A stretch of DNA of 62,522 nt. Source: Edwardsiella hoshinae NBRC 105699 = ATCC 33379 (lineage in GTDB: Bacteria; Pseudomonadota; Gammaproteobacteria; Enterobacterales; Enterobacteriaceae). Positions 20,933 to 30,029 of this stretch are shown here, in pieces; positions within the stretch are counted from its first letter, which is position 1, and each line of letters begins with the position of its first letter. Under the pieces are notes generated by a model. It saw nothing but the letters and a program-made list of their open reading frames with translations. It had not been told where the DNA came from and made no database searches. The stretch is from contig NZ_BAUC01000036.1 of the NCBI RefSeq assembly GCF_000474215.1, positions 1 to 62,522 on the forward strand. Reading direction: 5' to 3'. Position numbers and translations under genes: made by a program.

Positions 20933-21160
20933 ATGAGTTTTAATCTGGCCACGCTATCCCAAGAGCAGATGGATCGCGTTAATGTCGATCTGGCAGCCGG
21001 GGGCGTATCCTACAAGGAGCGTTACCATATGCCGGTGATCGCCGAACAGGTCGAGCGCGAGCAACCCGAGGCGTTGCGTGGCTATTTTCGGGAGCGTTTG
21101 CAATACTACCGAACCTTGTCGCTCGCCACCTTGCCTTACGAACCGGACGGTGGCCGCTAA
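20933..21160 (+). CDS. holE: DNA polymerase III theta subunit HolE
   Basis: A 75-residue protein matching E. coli HolE over its whole length: [39 protein letters not shown] and LPYEP. Theta binds the epsilon proofreading subunit in the polymerase III core and stabilises it modestly. A strong ribosome site (GAGGAGG) precedes the ATG. In E. coli holE is elsewhere (near exoX); here it sits between an unknown membrane-protein gene and a MarA-like regulator, with no obvious functional link. Confidence 0.93.
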   Translation: MSFNLATLSQEQMDRVNVDLAAGGVSYKERYHMPVIAEQVEREQPEALRGYFRERLQYYRTLSLATLPYEPDGGR

Positions 21161-21206
21161 TCCTCTCCGAGCCCGGACGTCCCATTCCATCCCGCGCGGA
21201 GATCCC

Positions 21207-21602
21207 ATGACACAGCAACAACGCAACACCGCTCTGGTCTGTGCCCTGAGCGAATGGATCGAGCAGCATCTGGGGCGTGATATCTACCTGGATGAATTGG
21301 CGCGCTACTCCGGTTACTCGTTGTGGCATATGCAGAAGATCTTCCGGGAGACCACCGGTCTATCGCTGGGGCGCTACATCCGTCTGCGTAAGCTGACCGG
21401 TGCCGCGCGCCGTCTACGTCACAGCGACGATGGTATCATCGACATCGCCCTATGTTATGGCTTCGCCTCACAATCCCACTTTACCTATATGTTCCGCAAA
21501 CACTTCGGCGTGACACCAACCCGTTACCGTCTGTTGACCGATCTGCCGTTTACCCCCCCCGCGCCGTTGCATCAACAGTATGCGACGGTACAAAGCGCCT
21601 GA
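21207..21602 (+). CDS. MarA/SoxS/Rob-type AraC-family regulator
   Basis: A 131-residue protein consisting almost only of the AraC-type DNA-binding domain. The first helix-turn-helix spans YLDELARYSGYSLWHMQKIF and the second IIDIALCYGFASQSHFTYMF, followed by HFGVTPTRYR. This is the plan of MarA, SoxS and the DNA-binding half of Rob, which activate antibiotic- and superoxide-resistance genes. Which paralogue it is cannot be settled by eye; there is no marR or soxR beside it. CGGAG precedes the ATG at 21207. It lies 12 bases before the transporter gene, suggesting one transcript. Confidence 0.82.
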   Translation: MTQQQRNTALVCALSEWIEQHLGRDIYLDELARYSGYSLWHMQKIFRETTGLSLGRYIRLRKLTGAARRLRHSDDGIIDIALCYGFASQSHFTYMFRKHFGVTPTRYRLLTDLPFTPPAPLHQQYATVQSA

Positions 21603-21614
21603 CGTCGACACACC

Positions 21615-22730
21615 GTGATACGCTACCGGTGCGTCATCGGACGCCTACTGACGCTGCTGCGCGATCCCCTGCTGAGTCTGCCACTGCTCTTGGCCGCGCT
21701 ATTATTACCTTTCAGCTCACTCAGCGCGCGCGAGCTAGCGGCGGGGATCGACTGGCGCACCCTCATCACCCTGACCGGCCTGTTGCTGCTGAGTAAAGGG
21801 ATCGAAGGTAGCGGCTACTTCGACTGGCTGGGACGACGCCTACTCACCCGCCTGCACAGCGAGCGCGCCATCGCGCTACTGTTGGTCGGTGCCTCCCTAC
21901 CGCTGGCGGCGCTGCTGACCAACGATGTGGCGCTGTTTATCGTGGTGCCGCTGACCCTGACGCTGAAGAAACTCGCTAACCTGGCCGTGACGCGCCTGAT
22001 CATTTTAGAGGCGTTGGCGGTCAACGTCGGCTCACTGCTCACCCCCATCGGCAATCCCCAAAACATCCTGCTATGGGGCCACTCCGGCTGGGGATTCTGG
22101 ACCTTCACCGGTGCCATGCTGCCGCTGGCGGCGTTACTCAGCGTGTTACTGCTCACACTGACCCTGTTCACCACCCCGCGGCTCCAGCTCTGCCTGCCGA
22201 CCTTCACCGCGGCAGGTAACCTACGGCGGCGCCAACTCGGGAGCTGTCTCGCCCTCTACCCGTTCTTCATCATCGCCATCGATGCCGGTCAAGCGCTCGC
22301 CGGGTTGGCGGTGCTGCTGGCCGCCTTACTCTACCTTGCGCCGACGACCCTACGCCGCCTCGACTGGCCGTTGCTGATGGTGTTCATCACGATGTTTATC
22401 GATGTCCGCCTGTTGACCAGTCTACCCGCCCTGGCCGACCTCAGCCAACGGGCGGCGGCGATGCAAGGCCTCCCACTCTATCTCTCCGCCATCGCCCTGA
22501 GTCAGACGATCAGCAATGTGCCGGCCACCATCCTGTTGCTCGGGATCCAACCCGCCAGTCTGACGCTGGCCTACGCGGTGAATATCGGCGGATTCGGGCT
22601 GGCGCTTGGCTCGATGGCCAACCTGATCGCCCTGCGAATGGCCGGTGAGCGCCGCATCTGGGGGCTATTTCATCTGTACAGCTTACCGGCGCTGCTGGTA
22701 GCGGCGCTGGCGGGCTGGTGGCTGTGCTAG
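21615..22730 (+). CDS. ybiR: ArsB/NhaD-type ion transporter, YbiR family
   Basis: A 371-residue polytopic membrane protein with about ten hydrophobic segments. It follows E. coli YbiR closely: IDWRTLITLTGLLLLSKGIE, TNDVALFIVVPLTLTL, the signature EALAVNVGSLLTPIGNPQN, and a C-terminal NVPATILLL. The ion-transporter superfamily (ArsB, NhaD, CitM) moves anions or exchanges ions; the substrate of YbiR is unknown. The frame begins at GTG 21615 with no clear ribosome site, 12 bases after the regulator gene, so translational coupling is plausible. Confidence 0.85.
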   Translation: MIRYRCVIGRLLTLLRDPLLSLPLLLAALLLPFSSLSARELAAGIDWRTLITLTGLLLLSKGIEGSGYFDWLGRRLLTRLHSERAIALLLVGASLPLAALLTNDVALFIVVPLTLTLKKLANLAVTRLIILEALAVNVGSLLTPIGNPQNILLWGHSGWGFWTFTGAMLPLAALLSVLLLTLTLFTTPRLQLCLPTFTAAGNLRRRQLGSCLALYPFFIIAIDAGQALAGLAVLLAALLYLAPTTLRRLDWPLLMVFITMFIDVRLLTSLPALADLSQRAAAMQGLPLYLSAIALSQTISNVPATILLLGIQPASLTLAYAVNIGGFGLALGSMANLIALRMAGERRIWGLFHLYSLPALLVAALAGWWLC

Positions 22731-22916
22731 GCGACCGCGCCCTGCGCTGGCGTCGGTACCAGCGCTGACTAACTGGACATCTCGCTGCATCGCGCCCCCC
22801 GTCTTATTCCATTTAGTTATGAATAATCCCGCAATATGATTTAGCCGGCGGTAATGCATCGGTTAGTCTGCTGCCATCGGCCAGTCTCGGCCGCACCATC
22901 ACACACGAGGCGGATC

Positions 22917-23690
22917 ATGATGAAAAACACAGCCCGGGCACTCCTGGCCCTCACCCTAGTCAGTGGCAGCGCACTGGCTCAAAGCGATAATGAACTGGCC
23001 GCCATCCAAGCCGCCGGCAGCATTAAATTCGGCACCGAGGGTACCTATCCGCCCTACAGCTATCATGACGCCAGCGGTAAGCTGGTTGGTTTCGATGTAG
23101 ACATCGCCCGGGCCGTCGCCGCCAAGATGGGGGTGAAGCCGGTGTTTGTCGAAGGACGCTGGGATGGACTGATCGCCGGCCTATCAGCTAAGCGTTACGA
23201 CGCGGTGATCAACCAGGTGGGGATCACGCCGGAGCGTCAAGCCAAGTTCGCCTTCTCGGATCCCTACATCACCGCGAAAGCGGTACTGATCGTGCGCGAC
23301 AACAACGATCAGATCAAAAGCTTCGCCGATCTGCGAGGCCAAAAGGCAGCCCAGAGCCTAACCAGCAACTATGCCAAGCTGGCGGAAAAGTATGGCGCGG
23401 AGTTAGTACCGACCGACGGTTTTAACCAGTCGCTGGCATTGGTAATCAGTGGGCGGGCGGCGGCGACCCTGAACGATAACCTCTCCTACCTCGACTTTCG
23501 CCAGCATAAGCCGAACGCCCCCCTCAAGGTGGTCGCCGTCGCCGAACAAGGCGCCGACTCGGCTATCTTAGTACGTAAGAATCAACCACAGTTGGTACAG
23601 GCGTTGAACAAGGCGTTGAGCGAGATCCGCGCTGACGGCAGCTATCACGCCCTCTCGCAGCGTTACTTTGGCAGCGACGTCTCCCAATAA
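22917..23690 (+). CDS. Amino-acid ABC transporter periplasmic binding protein
   Basis: A 257-residue class-3 extracellular solute-binding protein. A cleavable signal peptide ends near ALAQS (residue ~22). The mature part has FGTEGTYPPYSYHD and GFDVDIARAVAAKMG, the amino-acid-binding signature, then INQVGITPERQAKFAFSDPYI. This resembles the cystine-binding protein FliY/TcyJ more than the His or Gln proteins, but ligand assignment is inference. GAGG lies seven bases before the ATG at 22917. The permease follows after an intergenic hairpin. Confidence 0.85.
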   Translation: MMKNTARALLALTLVSGSALAQSDNELAAIQAAGSIKFGTEGTYPPYSYHDASGKLVGFDVDIARAVAAKMGVKPVFVEGRWDGLIAGLSAKRYDAVINQVGITPERQAKFAFSDPYITAKAVLIVRDNNDQIKSFADLRGQKAAQSLTSNYAKLAEKYGAELVPTDGFNQSLALVISGRAAATLNDNLSYLDFRQHKPNAPLKVVAVAEQGADSAILVRKNQPQLVQALNKALSEIRADGSYHALSQRYFGSDVSQ

Positions 23691-23710
23691 CATTCGCTCG
23701 TTTCTCGCTG

Positions 23711-23732
23711 ATCCCGCCGTCCCCGGCGGGAT
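23711..23732 (+). promoter_or_regulatory. Intercistronic hairpin between binding protein and permease genes
   Basis: Perfect 8-bp stem ATCCCGCC/GGCGGGAT with a six-base loop. Such structures often protect the abundant binding-protein message and lower permease expression. Confidence 0.55.
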
Positions 23733-23750
23733 GTTGTACGGAGTTTACCC

Positions 23751-24449
23751 ATGTCCGTTTGGTTATCCTCACTGTTCGACCTCCTGCCTCATCCCGCCTG
23801 GCTGCAACCGGTGATGGAGGCGTTTTGGCCCCTGCTCTCGGCCGCGTTATGTTTCTCCGTGCCCTTGGCGTTGCTCTCCTTTGTCGGCGGCGTATTACTG
23901 GGGCTCGCCACCGCCTTGATCCGCTTATACGGCACCTGGCCGCTACGCATCTGCGCCGACTTCTATGTCTGGGTGATCCGCGGTACACCCCTGCTGGTGC
24001 AACTGTTTCTGATCTTCTATGGCTTGCCGAGCGCCGGTATTACCCTGGACGCTTTCCCGGCGGCGTTGATCGGCTTTACCCTGAACGTCGGCGCCTACAG
24101 CTCGGAAATCATGCGCGGCGCTATCTTGTCGGTACCGCGCGGACAATGGGAAGCGGCCAGTGCCATCGGGATGAGCGCTAGTCAGACCCTACGTCGCGTA
24201 ATTTTGCCGCAGTCAGTCTTTGTCAGCCTACCGCCGCTGTCTAACTCCTTTATCTCGTTGCTCAAAGACACCTCGCTGGCCGCCGTGATCACCGTGCCGG
24301 AGATGTTCCTCGCCGCCCAACGCATCGTGGCCGTTAACTACGAGCCACTGATCATCTACAGCGAGACGGCGTTGATCTACCTGGTCTTCAGCACCCTACT
24401 TGGCAAACTCCAGTTGCGCTTAGAGCGTTACTACCGCCGCTATGAATAG
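23751..24449 (+). CDS. Amino-acid ABC transporter permease
   Basis: A 232-residue membrane protein of the His/Glu/Gln/cystine permease family. It has about five helices and the cytoplasmic EAA loop (EAASAIGMSASQTLRRVILPQ), where the ATPase docks. FYVWVIRGTPLLVQLF is a typical family segment. It should form a homodimer serving the upstream binding protein. No ATP-binding subunit gene follows: the next gene is on the opposite strand, so an ATPase must come from elsewhere. RBS GGAG upstream. Confidence 0.88.
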   Translation: MSVWLSSLFDLLPHPAWLQPVMEAFWPLLSAALCFSVPLALLSFVGGVLLGLATALIRLYGTWPLRICADFYVWVIRGTPLLVQLFLIFYGLPSAGITLDAFPAALIGFTLNVGAYSSEIMRGAILSVPRGQWEAASAIGMSASQTLRRVILPQSVFVSLPPLSNSFISLLKDTSLAAVITVPEMFLAAQRIVAVNYEPLIIYSETALIYLVFSTLLGKLQLRLERYYRRYE

Positions 24450-24471
24450 CGCGCACCATCCCACTCGGCGC

Positions 24472-24504
24472 CAAAAAAAACCCGCAGGTGCTGCCTGCGG
24501 GCTA
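24472..24504 (-). terminator. Rho-independent terminator of the rnm-yciO operon
   Basis: Minus-strand stem CCCGCAGG/CCTGCGGG followed by eight Ts. It terminates the rnm-yciO-DUF2594 transcript; the stem alone could also slow read-through from the plus-strand permease gene. Confidence 0.8.
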
Positions 24505-24607
24505 ATACACAATGAGAAACTCTATGTCGATATTATTCAACAAACAGAGATTATCATACTACATTTTTTTAACAATTTATTTGCGTTAAACTGTGCAGAA
24601 CATCACC

Positions 24608-24859
24608 TTAGTGTGCTGCCGTATCACCCTGCCGGTTGAACTTCAACTCGATCAACGCGATAGCCTTCTGCACACCTCGCTGCGTCACCGCATCGATGCC
24701 GGGCTGAGTAAAATCGATGCTCTTCAGTTGCTGCGCCATCTTACTGCGCACTTCGGCTGGCGCGATCACCTCGATCACATCCAGGATCTGTTTAATCACC
24801 AACTGACAAGCCACCAGATCGGAGGCCAACTCATCGCGTTCAGTCAACATCTGCGACAT
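24608..24859 (-). CDS. DUF2594-like small protein (YecF-like)
   Basis: An 83-residue soluble, largely helical protein. The pattern [20 protein letters not shown]...QLKSID...[18 protein letters not shown] resembles the E. coli YecF/DUF2594 family, but the similarity is by eye and moderate. AAGGA precedes the ATG at 24859. It is the last gene of a three-gene unit, 53 bases after yciO, and is followed by a terminator. Function unknown. Confidence 0.6.
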   Translation of the reverse strand: MSQMLTERDELASDLVACQLVIKQILDVIEVIAPAEVRSKMAQQLKSIDFTQPGIDAVTQRGVQKAIALIELKFNRQGDTAAH

Positions 24860-24912
24860 TTTTTTTCCTTTTTCATCATGGATTAACGAGGCATACGCTC
24901 TGGCTCGCCGCC

Positions 24913-25533
24913 TCACTCAAAGGGGGTAGGATCGCCGGAGCCGACACGCACCACCTGCGGGTTATCGTCCGTCAGATCAATCACCGTGGTTGGCTGCTGT
25001 CCCAGGTAACCGCCGTGGATAACCAGATCGACCCGCTTCCCGAGCCGTTCTTGGATCTCCTCTGGATCGGACTCGGCAAACTCACTGTCCGGCAGCATCA
25101 AGGTGGTCGACATCAACGGTTCGCCGAGCTCAGCCAACAGATCTTGGGCGATCGGATTGGAGGGCACACGCAGCCCGATGGTCTTGCGCTTTTCGCTCAT
25201 CAGGCGACGCGGCACCTCTTTACTCGCCTTAAGGATAAAGGTGTAACCGCCCGGAGTATTATTCTTCAACAAGCGGAAAGCTGCATTGTCGACAAAGGCA
25301 TAGCTGGATAGTTCGGAGAGATCGCGACACACCAAGGTGAAGTTATGATTACTGTCGATGCGCCGGATACGGCAGATACGCTCCATGGCGTTTTTCTCCT
25401 CCAGCATGCAGCCCAGGGCATAGCCGGAGTCGGTGGGATACACAATCACCCCTCCCTTACGCAGGATCTCGACCACCTGTTTGATCAGCCGCGGTTGCGG
25501 ATTCTCCGGGTGGATGTAAAACAATTGACTCAT
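24913..25533 (-). CDS. yciO: YrdC/Sua5-domain protein YciO
   Basis: A 206-residue protein, exactly the length of E. coli YciO. It has the YrdC fold residues: [38 protein letters not shown] and a TVIDLTDD end. Related YrdC/Sua5 enzymes make threonylcarbamoyl-AMP for tRNA t6A; YciO's own role is not well defined. Its ATG overlaps the stop of rnm by four bases (ATGA), so the two are translationally coupled. Confidence 0.93.
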   Translation of the reverse strand: MSQLFYIHPENPQPRLIKQVVEILRKGGVIVYPTDSGYALGCMLEEKNAMERICRIRRIDSNHNFTLVCRDLSELSSYAFVDNAAFRLLKNNTPGGYTFILKASKEVPRRLMSEKRKTIGLRVPSNPIAQDLLAELGEPLMSTTLMLPDSEFAESDPEEIQERLGKRVDLVIHGGYLGQQPTTVIDLTDDNPQVVRVGSGDPTPFE

Positions 25534-26441
25534 AACGCCTCCAGTAAACTCGCGCCGGGTTGGGGAGCCTGTGGCGCCAGAGCCCAATGCGCCCAGACGG
25601 GGGTCACCCCATCGGGTAAGGAAAGTGCCCGCCCCAGATCGAGATAGGGGGTGGGTTGATGAAAGTCCGAGCCTTGCGAGGCCAACAAAGAGAATTGGCG
25701 TGCCAACAACGCCAACTGATGACGCTCATGTGGCGCTTGCTGGCATTGCGCCACCTCCAACGCATCGCCGCCAGCGGCGCAGAATGCTGTCAACAAACGC
25801 TTCAGCCACTTGGCACTGAGACGATAACGCCCCGGATGCGCCAACACCGCTACGCCGCCGGCGGCATGGATCGCCGCCACCGCCTCAGCCATGCCTCCCC
25901 ATAACGGCGGCACATAACCGGTCTTACCTCGCGCCAGAAAGTGTTTAAACACATCGCTACAACGGGTGGCATAACCGCGTTCCACCAGATAACGGGCAAA
26001 GTGACCGCGGGTCAATTGTGCGCCTTGAGCCAGACGCTGGGCGCCTTCCAACGCCCCCTCGATACGGGCGCGTGCCAGGCGCTGCCCCATCTCGACGGCA
26101 CGCGCGTCACGCCGCTGCGACTGCAATGCCAGAAAGTCGACCAGCGCCGGGCTGGTCGTTTCCACCTGCAAACCGACGATATGGATCTCATGATGTTCCC
26201 ATAAGGTAGAGATCTCTACGCCGGCAACCAAGGTCAACGGCAACGCCTGTGCGACGATCGCCTGTCGCGCAGGGACGATGCCCGCCAGCGTATCGTGATC
26301 GGTGATGGCCAGCGTGCTTACACCGCGCATCACCGCGCGCGCCACCAGCGCCTCGGGAGTGAGTAAGCCATCCGACGCCTGGCTATGGCTGTGCAGATCA
26401 AACAATACCGGACGCGACTCCGGGGAATTCGCTAACACCAT
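25530..26441 (-). CDS. rnm: PHP-domain 5'-3' exoribonuclease Rnm (RNase AM, YciV)
   Basis: A 303-residue PHP-family metal-dependent hydrolase. Metal-binding segments are DLHSHSQASDG, ITDHDT, GVEIS, HEIHIVG, AVLAHPGRY and GSDFH. The E. coli enzyme removes 5' nucleotides from RNA, matures the 5' ends of rRNAs and hydrolyses 3',5'-nucleoside bisphosphates. The ATG at 26441 is preceded by GGAG within good distance. It is divergent from the trp promoter, as in E. coli, and coupled to yciO downstream. Confidence 0.93.
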   Translation of the reverse strand: MVLANSPESRPVLFDLHSHSQASDGLLTPEALVARAVMRGVSTLAITDHDTLAGIVPARQAIVAQALPLTLVAGVEISTLWEHHEIHIVGLQVETTSPALVDFLALQSQRRDARAVEMGQRLARARIEGALEGAQRLAQGAQLTRGHFARYLVERGYATRCSDVFKHFLARGKTGYVPPLWGGMAEAVAAIHAAGGVAVLAHPGRYRLSAKWLKRLLTAFCAAGGDALEVAQCQQAPHERHQLALLARQFSLLASQGSDFHQPTPYLDLGRALSLPDGVTPVWAHWALAPQAPQPGASLLEAL

Positions 26442-26559
26442 GACTCTCCGCCTTCTGACTTCTCCCTCTATCATAGCGGGTTAATCCCGACGGCACTAAC
26501 CCAATCCAAGACCAGAGGCACGTCCGGCGTCATCGATGGCGAAAAAGTGCACCATGGCG

Positions 26560-26588
26560 TTGACATCGAATCATTAAACTAGTTTACT
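26560..26588 (+). promoter_or_regulatory. trp operon promoter
   Basis: TTGACA (26560-26565) and TTTACT (26583-26588) separated by 17 bases, matching the position and sequence style of the E. coli trp promoter. Confidence 0.9.
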
Positions 26589-26594
26589 AGTACA
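26575..26594 (+). promoter_or_regulatory. TrpR operator overlapping the trp promoter
   Basis: Contains the palindrome ACTAGTTTACTAGT (26578-26591), very close to the TrpR consensus CTAGTTAACTAG core. It covers the -10 region, so tryptophan-bound TrpR would block initiation. Confidence 0.9.
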
Positions 26595-26626
26595 CAAGAT
26601 CACTGATAACCGGATAGGAGTCGTCC

Positions 26627-26704
26627 ATGATGACACGTAACGCCCCCCTTGCTCTCCTCCTCTGCGGCGGTTGGCGTCGCTCTCATGCCTGGGCGGTTTG
26701 TTGA
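26627..26704 (+). CDS. trpL: trp operon leader peptide TrpL
   Basis: A 25-codon peptide starting Met-Met-Thr-Arg-Asn and containing Trp16 and Trp22, preceded by TAGGAG. It lies between the trp promoter and a terminator, as in E. coli. Unlike E. coli TrpL (14 residues with adjacent Trp10-Trp11), only one Trp follows GlyGly (GGWRRS), and the frame runs on to a second, isolated Trp. The Trp16 codon is the plausible sensing position, because the Trp22 codon lies inside the antiterminator strand (26691-26697). Confidence 0.85.
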   Translation: MMTRNAPLALLLCGGWRRSHAWAVC

Positions 26705-26758
26705 GGCGCAGCGTCACTCTGCCAACGCAACTACCGCCCGCATCCAGCGGGCTTTTTT
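26691..26758 (+). terminator. trp attenuator (antiterminator and terminator)
   Basis: Terminator stem GCCCGC (26736-26741)/GCGGGC (26747-26752) followed by six Ts. The alternative antiterminator pairs GGGCGGT (26691-26697) with ACCGCCC (26733-26739), which overlaps the terminator's left arm, so the two structures exclude each other. Confidence 0.88.
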
Positions 26759-26795
26759 CTGCCCGTCGCGCTATCGCCACCAGGGATCTGCCGTT

Positions 26796-28370
26796 ATGCA
26801 TTCGAGTCACCCCATCGTCACCGTATTACAGCGCCGCGCCGTTTACACCGCCGATCCGACACTGCCCTTCGAGCAGCTATGCGGCCAACGCCCATCTACC
26901 CTATTGCTGGAATCTGCCGAGATCGCCAGTAAGCGCCATCTGCGAAGCCTGTTGATCATCGACAGCGCCTTGCGCATCACCGCCCGGGGACGTCAGGTGA
27001 CCCTTGAGGCGCTAAGCGCCAATGGTCACGCGCTGTTAGCTCACCTGGACAGCGTACTTCCCGCAACAATCCCCTGTCAGCGGCAGCCACAGGGGTATCT
27101 GCTCACCTTTCCCGTACCCTGCGCCGAGTTGGACGAAGAGAGCCGGCTACGCAGTCCCTCGGTGTTCGATGCCCTACGTGCGCTGCTCGCCACGCTGCCG
27201 ACACCGCCGAATGAACGTGAAGCCCTGCTGCTCGGCGGCCTGTTCGCCTACGATCTGGTCGCCGGTTTTGAAGCACTGCCGTCCCTCAGCGCGGGACCGC
27301 GCTGTCCCGACTTCTGCTTCTATCTGGCGGAAAGCCTATTGATCCTCGATCATCGTCAGGGCAGCGCCCGTCTGCAAGCCAGCCTGTTCAGCGCCGATCC
27401 TGCCGAGCGGCGGCGGCTGAACCAGCGCCTGGCGACGCTCCAGTCGCAGCTGGCGCGCCCACGGCTACCCTGCCCCGTACCGAGCGGGGCGCCTCTGACG
27501 GTAAGCGTCGATCGGGATGACGCCGCCTTCGCTGAAGTGGTGTGCTCACTGCAACAAGCCATTCGCGCCGGCGAGATCTTCCAAGTTGTGCCCTCGCGCC
27601 GCTTCTCCCTACCTTGTCCGGCGCCGCTGGCGGCCTACCGCCAGTTGAAGCGAAGTAACCCCAGCCCGTACATGTTCTTTATGCAGGATCGCGATTTCAC
27701 GCTATTTGGCGCCTCGCCGGAGAGTGCGTTGAAGTACGACGCCGACAGCCGACAGATCGAAATCTATCCCATCGCCGGGACCCGGCCGCGCGGACGGCAC
27801 GCCGATGGTCGCCTCGATGCGGATCTCGACAGCCGTCTGGAGCTGGAGATGCGCACCGATCCTAAGGAGTTGGCGGAGCATCTGATGCTGGTCGATCTGG
27901 CGCGCAACGATCTGGCGCGCATCTGCGAGCCAGGCTCACGCTACGTCGCCGAGTTAACCCACGTCGATCGCTACTCCGTGGTGATGCACCTGGTGTCGCG
28001 TGTCGTCGGCACCCTGCGGGCCGATCTCGATGCCCTACACGCCTACCAGGCCTGCATGAACATGGGCACCCTGAGCGGTGCGCCCAAAGTCCGCGCCATG
28101 CAGCTGATCGCCGCCTGTGAGGGACGGCGGCGCGGCAGCTACGGCGGTGCCGTCGGCTACCTCACGGCACACGGCGATCTGGATAGCTGTATCGTCATCC
28201 GCGCGGCCTATGTCGAAGATGGCATCGCCAGCGTACAAGCCGGCGCCGGCGTGGTGCTCGACTCGCAGCCTCAGGCCGAAGCCGAAGAGACGCGCAACAA
28301 GGCGCGCGCGGTGCTCAACGCCATTCTCCAGGCGCATGACGCCTATCAACACACGCCGGGAGGACGATGA
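26796..28370 (+). CDS. trpE: Anthranilate synthase component I TrpE
   Basis: A 524-residue chorismate-utilising enzyme. The feedback-site motif LLLES lies near residue 38. The catalytic C-terminal half has [27 protein letters not shown] and YGGAVGYL. It makes anthranilate from chorismate using ammonia passed from TrpG. The ATG at 26796 follows the attenuator by about 40 bases; its stop overlaps the trpG start (ATGA). Confidence 0.97.
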   Translation: MHSSHPIVTVLQRRAVYTADPTLPFEQLCGQRPSTLLLESAEIASKRHLRSLLIIDSALRITARGRQVTLEALSANGHALLAHLDSVLPATIPCQRQPQGYLLTFPVPCAELDEESRLRSPSVFDALRALLATLPTPPNEREALLLGGLFAYDLVAGFEALPSLSAGPRCPDFCFYLAESLLILDHRQGSARLQASLFSADPAERRRLNQRLATLQSQLARPRLPCPVPSGAPLTVSVDRDDAAFAEVVCSLQQAIRAGEIFQVVPSRRFSLPCPAPLAAYRQLKRSNPSPYMFFMQDRDFTLFGASPESALKYDADSRQIEIYPIAGTRPRGRHADGRLDADLDSRLELEMRTDPKELAEHLMLVDLARNDLARICEPGSRYVAELTHVDRYSVVMHLVSRVVGTLRADLDALHAYQACMNMGTLSGAPKVRAMQLIAACEGRRRGSYGGAVGYLTAHGDLDSCIVIRAAYVEDGIASVQAGAGVVLDSQPQAEAEETRNKARAVLNAILQAHDAYQHTPGGR

Positions 28371-28993
28371 TGGCCACCATTCTGTTGCTCGATAATATCG
28401 ATTCCTTCACCTACAACCTGGTCGATCAGTTACGTAGCGCGGGCCATCAGGTGGTGATCTACCGCAATAACGTCAATCTGGCGACGATCCAGCATCAATT
28501 GGCTCACCTCTGCCGCCCGATCCTGATGCTTTCTCCCGGTCCCGGGACTCCCGCCGAGGCCGGCTGTATGCCCGCTCTATTGCGCGCCCAGTGTGGTCGT
28601 CTGCCGATCATCGGCATCTGTCTTGGTCATCAGGCTATCGTCCAACACTATGGTGGTCAGGTCAGTCCGGCGCGCGAGATCCTCCATGGCCGCACCTGTG
28701 CCATTGAGCACGACGGCCAGGCGATGTTCGCCGATCTGCCCGTCCCGTTGACCGTGGCGCGCTATCACTCGCTGGTCGCTAGTCAGATCCCCGCCACGCT
28801 GTGCGTCAATGCCTGGGCCGGAGAGATGGTGATGGCGGTGCGTCACGATCACCACCGTGTATGTGGCTTCCAGTTTCATCCCGAATCGCTGCTAACCCCG
28901 CACGGTGCGCGACTGCTGGAGCAGAGCATCGCCTGGGCGCAATCCGCCGACGTTGCAGCGACCGTTTTCCCTCTCACCATGGAGGCACCCTGA
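28367..28993 (+). CDS. trpG: Anthranilate synthase component II (glutamine amidotransferase) TrpG
   Basis: A 208-residue class-I glutamine amidotransferase. The triad is visible: Cys in GICLGHQ (residue 85 from the first ATG) and His-Glu in FQFHPES. It releases ammonia from glutamine for TrpE. In E. coli and Salmonella this domain is fused to TrpD; here it is a separate protein that ends at TGATG, overlapping the trpD start by one base. Two adjacent ATGs at 28367 and 28370 could both start it; GGGAGG lies upstream. Confidence 0.96.
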   Translation: MMATILLLDNIDSFTYNLVDQLRSAGHQVVIYRNNVNLATIQHQLAHLCRPILMLSPGPGTPAEAGCMPALLRAQCGRLPIIGICLGHQAIVQHYGGQVSPAREILHGRTCAIEHDGQAMFADLPVPLTVARYHSLVASQIPATLCVNAWAGEMVMAVRHDHHRVCGFQFHPESLLTPHGARLLEQSIAWAQSADVAATVFPLTMEAP

Positions 28994-30009
28994 TGCCCTT
29001 AACCGCCTATCAACAACAGATCGTGGAGAAACTGTACCAGGCCCAGGTGCTCAGCCGTACCGAGAGCCAACAGTTATTTAGCGCCATCATGCGCGGCCAG
29101 CTTGAGCCGAGCCAACTGGCGGCGGTGCTGATCAGCCTCAAAGTCCGAGGTGAACATCCGGATGAGATCGCTGGTGCCGCTACGGCGTTGCTGGAGCATG
29201 CGCACCCCTTCCCCCGCCCGAGTTATGCGTTCGCCGATATCGTCGGCACCGGCGGCGACGGCAGCAATAGCATCAATATCTCCACCGCTAGCGCCTTCGT
29301 CGCCGCCGCCTGTGGCATACGTATCGCCAAGCACGGTAACCGTAGCGTCTCCAGCCAGAGTGGATCATCCGATGTGCTGCAAGCGTTGGGGATCCGCCTG
29401 GACATGAGCGCCGAGGCGGCGCGCCAAGCACTGGACGAGTTGGGATTATGTTTCCTGTTTGCCCCGCATTATCACAGCGGCTTTCGCCATGCCATGCCGG
29501 TACGTCAGCAGTTGAAGACGCGTACCATCTTCAATCTTCTCGGCCCGCTGGTGAACCCCGCACGGCCAAGCCACGCCTTGATCGGCGTCTACAGTCCTGA
29601 ACTGGTCTTACCGCTGGCCGAGAGCCTACGTGAACTGGGCTACCACCATGCGGCGGTCGTGCATGGCGGCGGGCTGGATGAAGTCGCGCTGCACGCGCCG
29701 ACCCAGGTTGCCGAACTGCATGACGGCACACTCCGCCATTACCAGCTGACCGCCGAGGACTTCGCGCTGCCGGCCTACCCACTGAGCGCCCTGCGCGGTG
29801 GGGCGCCGGAGGAGAATCGGCACCTGCTCACCCGACTGCTGCAAGGGCACGGCGAACCAGCACACCAAAGCGCCGTCGCCGCCAATGTCGCCCTGCTGCT
29901 ACGCCTGTTTGGCCGGCACAATCTGGCTGACAACGCCCGTCTGGCGCTGGAGACGCTACGCAGCGGTCGCGCCTATCACTGTGTCACCGCCCTGGCCGCG
30001 CGCGGCTAA
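28993..30009 (+). CDS. trpD: Anthranilate phosphoribosyltransferase TrpD
   Basis: A 338-residue phosphoribosyltransferase, free-standing. It contains the glycine-rich [15 protein letters not shown] loop that binds [25 protein letters not shown], and the [12 protein letters not shown] segment. It converts anthranilate and PRPP to phosphoribosylanthranilate. GGAGG upstream and the one-base stop/start overlap with trpG indicate tight coupling in place of the E. coli-type fusion. Confidence 0.97.
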   Translation: MPLTAYQQQIVEKLYQAQVLSRTESQQLFSAIMRGQLEPSQLAAVLISLKVRGEHPDEIAGAATALLEHAHPFPRPSYAFADIVGTGGDGSNSINISTASAFVAAACGIRIAKHGNRSVSSQSGSSDVLQALGIRLDMSAEAARQALDELGLCFLFAPHYHSGFRHAMPVRQQLKTRTIFNLLGPLVNPARPSHALIGVYSPELVLPLAESLRELGYHHAAVVHGGGLDEVALHAPTQVAELHDGTLRHYQLTAEDFALPAYPLSALRGGAPEENRHLLTRLLQGHGEPAHQSAVAANVALLLRLFGRHNLADNARLALETLRSGRAYHCVTALAARG

Positions 30010-30029
30010 TGTTATCCAAGGAGCTGACG

